A stretch of 64,000 nt of DNA, taken from positions 62,001 through 126,000 of the IMG/VR virus record IMGVR_UViG_3300028786_000006. One strand, given 5' to 3'. The position numbers and the translations under genes were made by a program. Below, in pieces: positions 43,624-51,977 of this stretch; the stretch's first letter is position 1; every line of letters starts with the position of its first letter. Below the pieces are notes generated by a model. The model did not search any database and was not told the origin of the DNA. It was given only the letters and a program-made list of their open reading frames with translations. The stretch comes from a virus.

Positions 43624-44109
43624 ATGAGCATCAAAGCAGTTGATTTGGTTAATTCGCCGTTGAGTGGCGATGAAATTTTGCCGTACATGGTCGAGGTTAG
43701 TTTGCCGACCGCCATCCAGGATGAGCGTGATGCTTTCCTGAAGATTCGTGAAACACTGACCCGCATTGGCATTGCCTCCCGTCGCGACGTCAACACCCTG
43801 TACCAAACTTGCCACATCCTGAGCAAGCGCGGCAAGTTCTACATCTGCCACTTCAAGAGCATGTTCGTGCTCGACGGTCGCGAGAACAATCTGAGCGTGA
43901 GCGACATTGCCCGCCAGAACCGCATTGCCCGCCTGTTACAAGAATGGGGCCTGCTGACCATCCTGGACCCATCCATCTGCGACGAACCCGTTGCGAGCAT
44001 GGGTAACCTGAAGGTCATCCCACACCGCGAGCGCTCTGAGTGGATTTTATCGCCAAAATATCAGATAGGCAAGAAAGGCGGCCCTAACACGCCCGGTGCA
44101 ACTTTGTAA
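43624..44109 (+). CDS. regA: Translational repressor RegA
   Basis: 161 residues; the central part (LKIRETLTRIGIASRRDVNTLYQTCHILSKRGKFYICHFKSM in parts) matches T4 RegA (122 residues) closely, and SEWILSPKYQIG gives the conserved C-terminal block. RegA binds the start region of early mRNAs, including those of its own operon, and shuts off their translation. ATG 43624 has AAGG ahead; the GTG at 43600 is an upstream alternative. Extended N- and C-termini relative to T4. Its last 26 bases overlap the antisense HNH gene. Confidence 0.92.
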   Translation: MSIKAVDLVNSPLSGDEILPYMVEVSLPTAIQDERDAFLKIRETLTRIGIASRRDVNTLYQTCHILSKRGKFYICHFKSMFVLDGRENNLSVSDIARQNRIARLLQEWGLLTILDPSICDEPVASMGNLKVIPHRERSEWILSPKYQIGKKGGPNTPGATL

Positions 44110-45001
44110 AATTGCACACGTCGATCTCCTTTCGACAGAACGAACAGCACACCCTGGGCCGCGAAGTAGCGGCCTGTTTCATCCGGTCTTTGGTCGCATC
44201 GCTCGCCCGCTTACCGACGAACTTCTGAATATGAGCTTCTGTCATCTTCCGGCCTTTGGCCCAACCGTCTAACCGGTATTTTTGAAGATGGCTAGCATCA
44301 ATCCTCAGATGGTCGTCACCCCGGTTAACCCAGATGGTGCCCTTGACAGCATCGGAAATATCAGACTTTGATGCAGGGTTGGATTTGATCCACCCATCGG
44401 CGAGTAGGGCATCAACTTCTTCGGGGCGTACCATGCGGCGTTCGCCAGTGGGTGATAAGACCCACACGGTGCCTTTTGCATTTGTGTTACCCATGAGACC
44501 TGGTGGTGTGCCTATTACCCAACTGTCGTCCAGGTAGGGTTGGAGGTTTTCGATCTTCACCCTCTTGGTAACCCCTCCCCTGGTTATGAACTTGCGGCCC
44601 TTGGCGGCTTCTGATAAATGGGAGAAGTCGCTGTTGCGGTGTTCGATTCTGAGCTTCTCGAACATCCTGGAATTGATCTTGTACGTGCGACCATCGCGTG
44701 TACCGGTACACATGGCCCAGAACCCGAACCGAGTGTCTCGGTTACCAGGTAACGCCCTCCACAGTATGGCGTGCGCGATGTAGTGTGCACGCGGCGACAG
44801 AGGGGCTGTGTTCCAAGGGTGTTTGGCTAAGCTGGTGAACTGAGGAAACAAGCCAGGGGCTTTGGGAAGGATGTGGTGGTTCTCTACAACGGAGGCCGCC
44901 GGCTGGGACAGGACGAACTTCAGGTAACGAATAAGGTGATGCTGATTCACTGGTACGTTGAGATCGTTGAATTGCTTGATAAAGAAATTGATGGTTTTCA
45001 T
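44084..45001 (-). CDS. HNH homing endonuclease with three-repeat DNA-binding region
   Basis: 305 residues, antisense to all neighbours. HNH motif at 41-78: NHHILPKAPGLF (His42, His43), HPWNTAPLS (Asn64) and AHYIAHAIL (His73, His77). Then three repeats of about 33 residues (GGVTKRVKIENLQPYLDDSW-type; GTVWVLSPTGERRMVRPEEV-type; GTIWVNRGDDHLRIDASHLQ-type), each ending DGW or DSW plus a basic step, and a C-terminal zinc knuckle (CCSFCRKEIDVCNFTK). Typical mobile endonuclease inserted next to regA. Not required for phage growth; its own promoter is not clear. Confidence 0.85.
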   Translation of the reverse strand: MKTINFFIKQFNDLNVPVNQHHLIRYLKFVLSQPAASVVENHHILPKAPGLFPQFTSLAKHPWNTAPLSPRAHYIAHAILWRALPGNRDTRFGFWAMCTGTRDGRTYKINSRMFEKLRIEHRNSDFSHLSEAAKGRKFITRGGVTKRVKIENLQPYLDDSWVIGTPPGLMGNTNAKGTVWVLSPTGERRMVRPEEVDALLADGWIKSNPASKSDISDAVKGTIWVNRGDDHLRIDASHLQKYRLDGWAKGRKMTEAHIQKFVGKRASDATKDRMKQAATSRPRVCCSFCRKEIDVCNFTKLHRAC

Positions 45002-45096
45002 TTCGGTTTCACTAATTGGCTATGAAGTAGTTAGCGAACCGTGTAAGAACCGAAGTATGCCATTGGCGCGACGCCATGAATTTAGAGGATTTACCG

Positions 45097-45633
45097 TTGA
45101 ACACCACTGCAAATGTAATTCCAACCAACACCGAAGCCTGCCTGGTTCAGACCACGTTCCAAAAGAACACCATCATGAACCTGGCCTTCGGTAACCCCAA
45201 GGGCGACAAGCATAACCCGGACTGGGCTGCCATCGAGCGTCAGTACAAGATCAGCCTGTCGGAAATGCTGGAAATTGGTAAGGCGATCGAGGATCGCAAT
45301 TTCAAGGAAGTGATCGACGGCATCGCCGACGTGACCACCACCAACGACGGCCTGGCGCACATTGCCGGTGTCAACGGTGACGTGGCACTGGACTGCGTGT
45401 ATCGCAGCAACATGTCCAAGTTCTGCGCAGATGGTGCTGAAGTGGACGCCACCCTGGCCAAGTACGCAGCCAAGGGCGTGGAACTGACAGTTCACGGCGT
45501 TTACCCGGCCGCGTTCGTTCGCTCAGCCAAAGAGCAGCTGCTCGACGGCGAAATCATTCCTGCAGGCAAGTTCCTGAAGGGTATCAACTACAACCGCCCG
45601 GACTTCTCCGCGGTGATGGCGACGGCAGACTGA
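45097..45633 (+). CDS. MazG/PRA-PH-like NTP pyrophosphohydrolase
   Basis: 178 residues if the TTG at 45097 is the start (AGAGG at 45084-45088 favours it); ATG 45076 is in frame and gives seven more. The segment AIEDRNFKEVIDGIADV with acids spaced as in all-alpha NTP-PPases, and VYRSNMSKFC (a phosphoribosyl-ATP pyrophosphohydrolase-like signature), identify the superfamily. Such phage enzymes hydrolyse dNTPs or ppGpp-type nucleotides. Regulation: preceded by the mobile HNH gene, so its original promoter may have been displaced. Confidence 0.75.
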   Translation: MNTTANVIPTNTEACLVQTTFQKNTIMNLAFGNPKGDKHNPDWAAIERQYKISLSEMLEIGKAIEDRNFKEVIDGIADVTTTNDGLAHIAGVNGDVALDCVYRSNMSKFCADGAEVDATLAKYAAKGVELTVHGVYPAAFVRSAKEQLLDGEIIPAGKFLKGINYNRPDFSAVMATAD

Positions 45634-45635
45634 AC

Positions 45636-46040
45636 ATGAGCCTCATTACGAAACTGAAAGCGGCCTGGGCTCTCCTGGTCGCGAAGGAAACCATCACGGC
45701 CCAGATGATCCGTGGGTTCGGGGATCCGAAAGCTGAAGCTAGCCTTCAGTGCCCAGTGGAACTGGCCCAGGGCGCGCTGAGCGTCTTCCGCACTGCACTG
45801 TCTAGCGCTGAAGACGCGCTCGATACTCTGAACAAGCAACGGTCCAGGCATTCGGCCGACGTACAGGTTCTGGTGGATTCGCTGTCGTCACACGATGCTG
45901 AAATCGCTTCCCTGGAAAACGCGGCGGACCAGATCCGTGGCCTGCTCGGTCTGAAAGTGGAGGCTATCCAGCCCCTGGCGCACGTGAACGTAGCCGGTAC
46001 TCAGCAACCAATCCTCCCACCTGGTTACATCCCAGGCTGA
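45636..46040 (+). CDS. Hypothetical coiled-coil protein
   Basis: 134 residues, mostly helical with heptads near residues 45-100 (ALSSAEDALDTLNKQRSRHS, SHDAEIASLENAADQIRGLL) and a Pro/Gly-rich C-terminus. Follows the NTP-PPase gene with a two-base gap. Family not recognised. Confidence 0.5.
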   Translation: MSLITKLKAAWALLVAKETITAQMIRGFGDPKAEASLQCPVELAQGALSVFRTALSSAEDALDTLNKQRSRHSADVQVLVDSLSSHDAEIASLENAADQIRGLLGLKVEAIQPLAHVNVAGTQQPILPPGYIPG

Positions 46041-46090
46041 GGAACATGATCTAGCCTTGAAATGTTGAACTATGAATAAAGGTCTTCGTG

Positions 46091-46118
46091 TTGCGCGGCC
46101 GCTCGGGTCGCGTATACT
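46091..46118 (+). promoter_or_regulatory. Sigma70-like early promoter
   Basis: TTGCGC (46091-46096), 16-base spacer, TATACT (46113-46118), followed by GAGCTCA, the same run that follows the promoter at 55070. Confidence 0.7.
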
Positions 46119-46133
46119 GAGCTCATCGAAGGC

Positions 46134-46166
46134 GTTACCGACGAGGCAAACCCCTGCGATGGTAAC
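46134..46166 (+). other. Leader hairpin
   Basis: GTTACC (46134-46139) and GGTAAC (46161-46166) form a stem in the about 85-base leader of the paralogue-pair gene. May affect translation or mRNA stability. Confidence 0.3.
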
Positions 46167-46210
46167 ACCCTAAATCATGGAGACCAATAGCTCATTGAGA
46201 GGCTTAGATT

Positions 46211-46888
46211 ATGAAGATCCTTCAGCATTCCGAAAAGAAACTGATGATTCTCATCAACGATGGAATCACCCAGTCCCAGCTGCGCGCCCAGGCCGTTGAC
46301 CTTGGTGCGCCGGTAGGGAAACAGAAACTGTCCAACCTGTTGGGTGGTCGTGTTGGTGAAGCCGATGGCTGGTCCCTGGCCCTGGCCAAACTGGACGTGG
46401 CCCCACAGCCGGCCCCACCTGCCAAGACCAAGCCAAACGCGGTGAATCCGTCTGGTACAGGCCATCCGAAACCGGAAAAGCCTTTCGCCAAGACCACTCC
46501 GGCCGGCGCGAAGCAAGACCTGAAGCTGGCGAAGACTGTCGTTTTAGGTGGGCAACAAATGCCTGAATACGACAAGGACGACACTGTTAAGGTTCTCCTG
46601 GCCATTAAAGGGTATGATATCACCCCCAAGATTGCGGCGTCTGAGACGTACGTGACCTTCCGGTTGGATACTGCCCGTGTTCAGGCGACAGTTGGTATTC
46701 GCGGCGTAACGCTGATGATCTTCCCTCTCAAGGGTCTGGACCTGAAGCACATCGACGCGGCTGAAACCGGCTGGGAAGTAAAGGCGCAATATATCAAGGT
46801 TGGTGTATTCGCCCCAGAGCAGGTTGCCTCGCAGCTTGCGTATATCAAGACTGAAGTAGAGCGGGCATCCGCTCAGACTGCAGCCTGA
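46211..46888 (+). CDS. Two-domain protein of unknown function, paralogue A (NUMOD-like N-terminus)
   Basis: 225 residues. N-terminal domain (residues 1-57): [38 protein letters not shown] and ADGWSL, a layout like the NUMOD1/IENR1 helix-turn-helix of homing endonucleases, here without a nuclease. A Pro/Lys/Ala linker (about 62-112) leads to a C-terminal domain (about 119-218) with [20 protein letters not shown] and [14 protein letters not shown]. The next gene is a clear paralogue with the same architecture. It has its own strong promoter, structured leader and terminator, so it is expressed as a single-gene unit. Function unknown. Confidence 0.65.
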   Translation: MKILQHSEKKLMILINDGITQSQLRAQAVDLGAPVGKQKLSNLLGGRVGEADGWSLALAKLDVAPQPAPPAKTKPNAVNPSGTGHPKPEKPFAKTTPAGAKQDLKLAKTVVLGGQQMPEYDKDDTVKVLLAIKGYDITPKIAASETYVTFRLDTARVQATVGIRGVTLMIFPLKGLDLKHIDAAETGWEVKAQYIKVGVFAPEQVASQLAYIKTEVERASAQTAA

Positions 46889-46904
46889 GAGTAACATTTA
46901 CACC

Positions 46905-46941
46905 AAAAGGGCCGAACCGATGAGTTGCGGCCCTTTTTTAT
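46905..46941 (+). terminator. Intrinsic terminator
   Basis: AAAGGGCCG / CGGCCCTTTTTT stem; 13-base loop. Confidence 0.85.
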
Positions 46942-47024
46942 TGTCTCAACGTGGTTCGAAGTATCGGGTTAGAGACCTCGGTTCAAGAATAATAAAAAAG
47001 ATTCAAAAAAGTTGAATAAAGGGG

Positions 47025-47052
47025 TTGCCTGCCTTGATTAATCGGGTATAAT
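47025..47052 (+). promoter_or_regulatory. Sigma70-like early promoter
   Basis: TTGCCT (47025-47030), 16-base spacer, perfect TATAAT (47047-47052). The preceding A/T-rich stretch (46985-47020) may act as an UP-like element. Confidence 0.75.
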
Positions 47053-47122
47053 GGCAACCATCGAAAGGCAAACGCCAATCGAAACAAACAGCCCCACCCC
47101 TTATAGAAGCCAAGGATTTATC

Positions 47123-47842
47123 ATGACCAACTCCAAACTCGTACATGCTGACCAAAACCTCGTTATCGAATTCAACGAGACTGTTACACAGTCGGAACTG
47201 CGCGCCAAGAGCATCGAGTTGGGCGCTCCGATTGGTAAGACCAGCCTCAGCAACCTGCTGAACGGTAAAGTGGAACAAACCGGCGGCTGGTCCCTGGTTG
47301 CCGCTGTGGCCGCTAAAGAAGGTCACGCTGACACCGCCAAAACCACGCCAGATGCCCCTTCGGCCCCGATCAACGATGCCCCGGCGCTTACCCTGGTGGT
47401 TACCCCGACCGTCGCTCCTGTCGTCGAAGAAGCCCCGGTCGTTGTCACCGCCCCTGTAGCGGCACCTGCGCCGGCTGCAGCCGCCCCGGTGGTTCAACCA
47501 AAGCCAGCCGCAGCCGCCAAGGCCTCCGCTGTTCGCTTTGAGAAAGACGCTTCCATCAAAGCCCTCATGGAACTGAACTCCTACGAGCCGGTGTTGAAAG
47601 AAGCCCCGACCGAGACCTACGTCACCCTCAAACTGGCCAAGGCCCGCATCCAGGCAACCATCGGTGTCCGTGGTGTCACCCTGATGCTCTTCCCGCTCAA
47701 AGGTCTGGTGCTTCAAGAGATCGACGCCGTCGCTACCGGTTGGAACGTCAAATCCCAGTACGCCAAGGTCGGTGTGTTCGCCCCAGAAGCTGTGGCAGCA
47801 CAACTGGTCGTCATCGAAGAAGTCATCGCCAAGTTGGTCTAA
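47123..47842 (+). CDS. Two-domain protein of unknown function, paralogue B
   Basis: 239 residues from ATG 47123. N-terminal domain: NLVIEFNETVTQSELRAKSI, LGAPIGKTSLSNLLNGKVEQ and GGWSL, colinear with paralogue A. The linker is longer and made of Ala/Pro/Val repeats (about 65-145). The C-terminal domain has ETYVTLKLAKARIQATIGVR and GVTLMLFPLKGLVL, then VGVFAPEAVAAQL. Its perfect -10 box and C-biased codons suggest heavy expression. Same genus of protein as its upstream neighbour, but divergent enough to be an old duplication. Function unknown. Confidence 0.65.
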   Translation: MTNSKLVHADQNLVIEFNETVTQSELRAKSIELGAPIGKTSLSNLLNGKVEQTGGWSLVAAVAAKEGHADTAKTTPDAPSAPINDAPALTLVVTPTVAPVVEEAPVVVTAPVAAPAPAAAAPVVQPKPAAAAKASAVRFEKDASIKALMELNSYEPVLKEAPTETYVTLKLAKARIQATIGVRGVTLMLFPLKGLVLQEIDAVATGWNVKSQYAKVGVFAPEAVAAQLVVIEEVIAKLV

Positions 47843-47856
47843 GTGGTCACCGCATA

Positions 47857-47880
47857 GGGGCTGGGGGCAACCTCAGCCCC
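47857..47880 (+). terminator. Weak intrinsic terminator
   Basis: GGGGCTG / CAGCCCC stem with a ten-base loop; only a short T run follows. Confidence 0.5.
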
Positions 47881-47901
47881 TTCGTGCGTTTAGGAGAATA
47901 G

Positions 47902-48948
47902 ATGTCCGTATACCTTGACAGAATGTTCATTGATCGGATGGCCTTCACCCTCCTCCGTTTCAAGTGGATCAAGCCCAACGTAGCACGCTGCCGTTGCCCG
48001 TTCTGTGGTGACAGTAGGACCAGCACCATCAAGGCCCGTGGTTACTTCTTTCTTTCCGACACGGGTGACGGATACACCTTCAGCTGCAAGAACTGCGGCG
48101 TCGGTCGTAACGTGTACAGCTTCCTGGAAGAGCAAGACCAACTGCTCTGGAAGGAATACATCCTCGAGCGCCTACGTGAACGAGGCGGCGGCATTACACA
48201 GCCCCGCCAGCAGGTAGCGGCCAGACCCGAAAACGGGTTCATGGCCAAGCTCGTGGAAGCCACCATGGCCTACGTGGATCCCCTGGAAGGCCTCCCTCGC
48301 TTGTCCTCTCTGCCCGACGACCACCCGGCCGTGCGGTATATGGTAGACGAGCGCAAGTTCCATCCAGCCATGCTGGAGCGCCTCTTCTACGCCGCTGATT
48401 TCAACCTAGTGGCCAGGGTGGTCGACAAGACCCTGGAAGAGACCCAGGTGCCTCACGACAAGCGCATCATCATCCCCTTCTACTTCCCTGATGGCAAGCT
48501 GAAATGCATCCAGGGCCGGGCGCTTGACCCCAAGGCCATGCGATACATCACTGTCAAAACTGCAGACGAGGTAGACAAGATCTTCGGCCTGGAGCGAATC
48601 GATGACACCCGCGTGAAGCTGGTGTTCGAAGGGCCGTTCGACAGCATGTTCTTCCCCAACGCGGTAGCCACCTGTGACAGCTCACTGACCAAGTACACGG
48701 CTGACAACGTCATCTATGTCTGGGACAATCAGCCTCGCAACAAGGAGGTGATGAACAACATCGCCAAGGCTGTGGCTGCTGGGTTCAGAGTGTGTATCTG
48801 GGCCGACAACTGCCCTTTCATCGGCAAAGACGCCAATGAGATGATCAAAAACGGCGCAACCCCGCGTGAGATACTTGCCTGGATCGCAGGCCACACGTAT
48901 AATGGCCTGAGAGCCAACCTTGAACTAAGCAAGTGGCGTAAGGTTTAA
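47902..48948 (+). CDS. gp61: DNA primase (gp61)
   Basis: 348 residues, T4 gp61 is 342. Zinc-binding N-terminus CPFCGDSRTS (Cys32, Cys35) and SCKNCGVGRN (Cys62, Cys65), followed by the TOPRIM catalytic domain with EGPFDSMFFPNAVATC (around residues 248-265) and IWADNCPFIGKDANEM (around 299-314), the conserved Glu and Asp sites. It makes RNA primers for lagging-strand synthesis with the gp41 helicase (not in this window). TAGGAGAATAG sets the start. Confidence 0.93.
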   Translation: MSVYLDRMFIDRMAFTLLRFKWIKPNVARCRCPFCGDSRTSTIKARGYFFLSDTGDGYTFSCKNCGVGRNVYSFLEEQDQLLWKEYILERLRERGGGITQPRQQVAARPENGFMAKLVEATMAYVDPLEGLPRLSSLPDDHPAVRYMVDERKFHPAMLERLFYAADFNLVARVVDKTLEETQVPHDKRIIIPFYFPDGKLKCIQGRALDPKAMRYITVKTADEVDKIFGLERIDDTRVKLVFEGPFDSMFFPNAVATCDSSLTKYTADNVIYVWDNQPRNKEVMNNIAKAVAAGFRVCIWADNCPFIGKDANEMIKNGATPREILAWIAGHTYNGLRANLELSKWRKV

Positions 48949-48964
48949 TTGATGGAACTTCGAT

Positions 48965-49216
48965 ATGAAAATGCTCAGCATTATTGACCCGACATCCAAA
49001 ACCAATTTTCATGGTTTCATGATCCCTGTACTTCCGGACGATGAGTTCCTGGCAGCGGACCCTGACGGCGTGGTGTATGCCTACATCGGCGAGCCACCAC
49101 AGCAGCGGGTCCATTACTGGGACGGCGCCCGCGCCCGCCGGGTTGGCATTGTTGACCTTGATGGTTTCGACTGGCGCCAGACGCTCGTTGAAGTTGACCC
49201 TGTAATTGGAGCTTAA
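48965..49216 (+). CDS. Hypothetical protein
   Basis: 83 residues, MKMLSIIDPTSKTNFHGFMI. Rich in Asp/Tyr/Trp with small beta-strand segments. No recognised family. First of a run of small genes after the primase. Confidence 0.45.
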   Translation: MKMLSIIDPTSKTNFHGFMIPVLPDDEFLAADPDGVVYAYIGEPPQQRVHYWDGARARRVGIVDLDGFDWRQTLVEVDPVIGA

Positions 49217-49218
49217 TC

Positions 49219-49485
49219 ATGGCCTTAGCAGCTACTGTATTCTTCATGTTGATCCAAACATCGAGCGAACCTGGCGTGGCGTTCAATAACACCAGTGCGA
49301 TGCCGGCTGCTCATACCTTTCAAATCACCCGCGTTGATGGGTTTGGAAGTTTGGACGGCTGTAACATCGTAGCCCAGGAAGTTGTAAAGAATCAGATGGT
49401 TTCGACCAAGGCGGTAACCCGCTATACCAAGGCGGATTGCTACCCATTTATTGAACTTCAGGAGCCGGCTAATGGCGAAGAGTAA
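49219..49485 (+). CDS. Hypothetical protein
   Basis: 88 residues, MALAATVFFMLIQTSSEPGV. The first 15 residues are hydrophobic and could be a signal or anchor. Overlaps the next gene by 14 bases. Function unknown. Confidence 0.45.
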   Translation: MALAATVFFMLIQTSSEPGVAFNNTSAMPAAHTFQITRVDGFGSLDGCNIVAQEVVKNQMVSTKAVTRYTKADCYPFIELQEPANGEE

Positions 49486-49906
49486 AAGGGTTGTCATCGA
49501 AGTCGGTGACATGATCGTATACGCCAACAACCACCGCGATCTGGTCCAGGGCCTTCCAAAGATCAATGGCAGGCCGGGTTTGCTCGTCCAGCCGTTGGAC
49601 TCCCAGATCATGTTGGCGTCTGACCAATTCAAAGACCTCGAGTGGGTCCAGAAGTTCGTCGAAGTTGGGGTGTTCAATATCGTCAAGGGTATGCCCGGCG
49701 TCAACCCGATCACCGGTGAGCTCAATTCTGAGCATATCAAACTGAGCATCTTCGAAATGGCTCGTGTAGAAGCCAGCGCGCTACTCGACGCGGCCAAGGG
49801 TAAGCACGGCACCGAAGACCTGAAGATGTTCCGTGATGAATGGGAACTCGAACGCCGTCTGGGTTCGATTGTCGGCACTTTACGACGTCAGGTTTCGGGG
49901 CTATAA
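49472..49906 (+). CDS. Hypothetical protein
   Basis: 144 residues from ATG 49472, with CAGGAG ahead. Begins MAKSKRVVIEVGDMIVYANN and ends in a helical, charged part (DEWELERRLGSIVGTLRRQV). No family recognised; small early-gene cluster. Confidence 0.5.
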   Translation: MAKSKRVVIEVGDMIVYANNHRDLVQGLPKINGRPGLLVQPLDSQIMLASDQFKDLEWVQKFVEVGVFNIVKGMPGVNPITGELNSEHIKLSIFEMARVEASALLDAAKGKHGTEDLKMFRDEWELERRLGSIVGTLRRQVSGL

Positions 49907-49908
49907 TC

Positions 49909-50109
49909 ATGTCCAGTACTGAACAGCTATTCATGTGGGGCTACTGGAAGGAGGACAAGGGGTTAACCCGCGCCCTGGTCGACTACTTCCCCGAAACCCT
50001 GGCCAATGATATCCGGCTTCAGCAAGCCCTGGCATCTATCCGCAACGCTGAGGCCGCAATCGACCAAAGAATGTCTGAGCTTGCTGAGCTGGAACCAGAC
50101 GAAGAATGA
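49909..50109 (+). CDS. Hypothetical protein
   Basis: 66 residues, MSSTEQLFMWGYWKEDKGL. Helical and acidic. ATG 49909 follows the previous stop by two bases; a longer reading from 49840 is possible but overlaps the preceding gene. Unknown. Confidence 0.4.
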   Translation: MSSTEQLFMWGYWKEDKGLTRALVDYFPETLANDIRLQQALASIRNAEAAIDQRMSELAELEPDEE

Positions 50110-50122
50110 AGGAACTTTCATT

Positions 50123-50548
50123 ATGAAGGCAATGGCAACGCATCAACCCACGGGCCAGGCCCTGGCCCTACGCGAAATGATCGACCCTGAGCAGGCTATG
50201 TACGGCCGCATGCAGCCGGCGGTCAACGCGTTGTGCCGGGAACTGGAAGCCCATCCTGAAGACTGGCACTTTGCTACCTTCGTGTTCTACCACAAGAAAG
50301 TCCCGGTAAATTACTGGTATGAGGGTAGCGAACCAGTGATCAACACGTGGGATGGTCACAGCCGCACCCAGGTGTTCAGCGTAGCCCAGGGGAACCAGAT
50401 TCGCCGGTCCGTCGAGGCTGCCCTCAAGGCCCTCAATGGGAAGATCGACGCTGTGATGAACGACACGTACGACCACACAGACGAAGATGTCGACAACCGG
50501 CCCTGGTATAAGCGCTGGTGGCATGCCTTCAGGGTTGCCGTTTGGTGA
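50123..50548 (+). CDS. Hypothetical protein
   Basis: 141 residues from ATG 50123 with AAGGAAC ahead. Contains YHKKVPVNYWYEGSEPVINTW and ends with several Trp (NRPWYKRWWHAF). Not recognised; aromatic C-terminus may contact membrane or protein. Confidence 0.45.
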   Translation: MKAMATHQPTGQALALREMIDPEQAMYGRMQPAVNALCRELEAHPEDWHFATFVFYHKKVPVNYWYEGSEPVINTWDGHSRTQVFSVAQGNQIRRSVEAALKALNGKIDAVMNDTYDHTDEDVDNRPWYKRWWHAFRVAVW

Positions 50549-50604
50549 CCGAGGCGGCTCCGATTGCTATGTAGTAACACTATTATGCGATCGGAGCAGT
50601 CCCC

Positions 50605-51864
50605 GTGTCCAACGCCAAGCCAAGTCTTGTTGAACGCGATACCTCGATGTATGCTGAATTCCTCCAGACCCAGGACATTGCGGAAGTTGCCAAACTTCAC
50701 AGTGTCAGCGAGTCGACCGTCCGCCGCGCATTGAAGCGAGCCCGCGAAATACTGGAAGTCCACGCCGATGGGGAGCTCGTTGATGAGAACCTCCGCCTGG
50801 GCGCCAGCAAGCAATACCTGCAAGACCGCAACCGCATCGAGCGGAAATCCTGGCGTGAACACATTCGCATTCAGAATGCAATCGAAGGCCTGAGCCATAA
50901 CCTCGAGGCCGCCCTGATCGGTTTCGAATTCCAGCGCCCGGTTGACACCCCTGTCCCAGCTGTGGGCTTGCCTACCGACCCGGTGGGCGTCATCCAGTTC
51001 AGTGACATTCACATCAATGAGATCATCCGGGGCCTGACAGGCAACTCGTATGACATCGACATCGCCTCCCGCCGCATTCACAAGCATGTCCACAAGAGCC
51101 TGAATATATTCAAAGCCCAGGGCGTGAAGAACGTGTTGGTGGCTTTCACCGGTGACATTCTGAACAGCGACCGCCGCCTGGACGAGCTCCTCAATGCCGC
51201 CGCGCCGCGTGCCAACGCTGTCCTGTTAGCCGTTGACATCTTCCAGCAGGCCATCCAGGAAGTGGCGAGAGAGCACCGAGTGACCGTTGCCAGCATCACC
51301 GGTAACGAATCGCGCCTCGGCGAGCACATCCACTACGACGACTTCCTGGCGATGGACTCTTTCGACATTACGATCCACAACATCCTGGCCCGCCTGTTTG
51401 CCGGCTATCCAGGTGTTGAGTTCGCGAAGGTCAGCAACCCTCTCGAGCAAGTGGTGTCCATCAACGGCTTCAACCTGTTGCTGGTTCACGGTCACTGCCA
51501 TAAAGGCCTGGCCCGCAACCCTGAAAACGAAGTGTCCCACATCAAGTCGCGGTATGCTGCACACGGCATGGTGATCGACTACGTCATCTGTGGCCACATC
51601 CACTCGGCTTACGTGTCTGACATGTTCAGTCGATCGTCTGGGTTGCCTGGCTCCAACGCCTACTCCGACCGGGCGCTGAACCTCAACGGTAAGGCCAGCC
51701 AGAACTCGTACGTGATCTGGGCAGACAAGTCCATCGATGCGTACAAGATCGACCTACAGACCTGGGCTGATGTTGAACCATACGCCTACGACAAGGGCCT
51801 CGATATGACCGACCGCAACAGCAAGCTGAAGCCGACGGTCCTCATCAACTCCATCACTATCTGA
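50605..51864 (+). CDS. Metallophosphoesterase with N-terminal helix-turn-helix
   Basis: 419 residues, GTG start with GGAG at 50593-50596. N-terminal IAEVAKLHSVSESTVRRALK (25-44) is a helix-turn-helix. Calcineurin-like phosphoesterase motifs follow: SDIHINE (133-139), TGDILNSDRR (182-191), GNESR (233-237), LLVHGHCHKG and CGHIHSA. Substrate is likely a phosphodiester such as DNA ends or a nucleotide; HTH suggests DNA. Phage relatives are often called exonuclease-like but the activity is unproven. Ends with a strong terminator. Confidence 0.75.
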   Translation: MSNAKPSLVERDTSMYAEFLQTQDIAEVAKLHSVSESTVRRALKRAREILEVHADGELVDENLRLGASKQYLQDRNRIERKSWREHIRIQNAIEGLSHNLEAALIGFEFQRPVDTPVPAVGLPTDPVGVIQFSDIHINEIIRGLTGNSYDIDIASRRIHKHVHKSLNIFKAQGVKNVLVAFTGDILNSDRRLDELLNAAAPRANAVLLAVDIFQQAIQEVAREHRVTVASITGNESRLGEHIHYDDFLAMDSFDITIHNILARLFAGYPGVEFAKVSNPLEQVVSINGFNLLLVHGHCHKGLARNPENEVSHIKSRYAAHGMVIDYVICGHIHSAYVSDMFSRSSGLPGSNAYSDRALNLNGKASQNSYVIWADKSIDAYKIDLQTWADVEPYAYDKGLDMTDRNSKLKPTVLINSITI

Positions 51865-51867
51865 CCC

Positions 51868-51903
51868 AAAACCCGGTTGCCGCAAGGCGCCGGGTTTTTT
51901 ATT
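51868..51903 (+). terminator. Intrinsic terminator
   Basis: AACCCGG / CCGGGTTTTTT stem with a TTGCCGCAAGGCG loop, which itself contains GCC/GGC pairing. Followed by TATTGTCTGAGGGGTT, a run repeated after the terminator at 55003. Confidence 0.85.
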
Positions 51904-51913
51904 GTCTGAGGGG

Positions 51914-51941
51914 TTGTATTGGTTCAAAGTTAGAGTATAAT
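51914..51941 (+). promoter_or_regulatory. Sigma70-like early promoter
   Basis: TTGTAT (51914-51919), 16-base spacer containing GGTTCAAAG, TATAAT (51936-51941). Confidence 0.75.
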
Positions 51942-51977
51942 GAACACATACCAACCAGTTCACTGAGGAACGCAGCC

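Noticed and set aside
48896-48903. TATAAT inside the primase gene
   Set aside because: No suitable -35 box and it lies within coding sequence.
49902-49907. TATAAT next to the 49909 start
   Set aside because: Too close to the start codon for a leader and no -35 at correct spacing; made by the stop/start junction.
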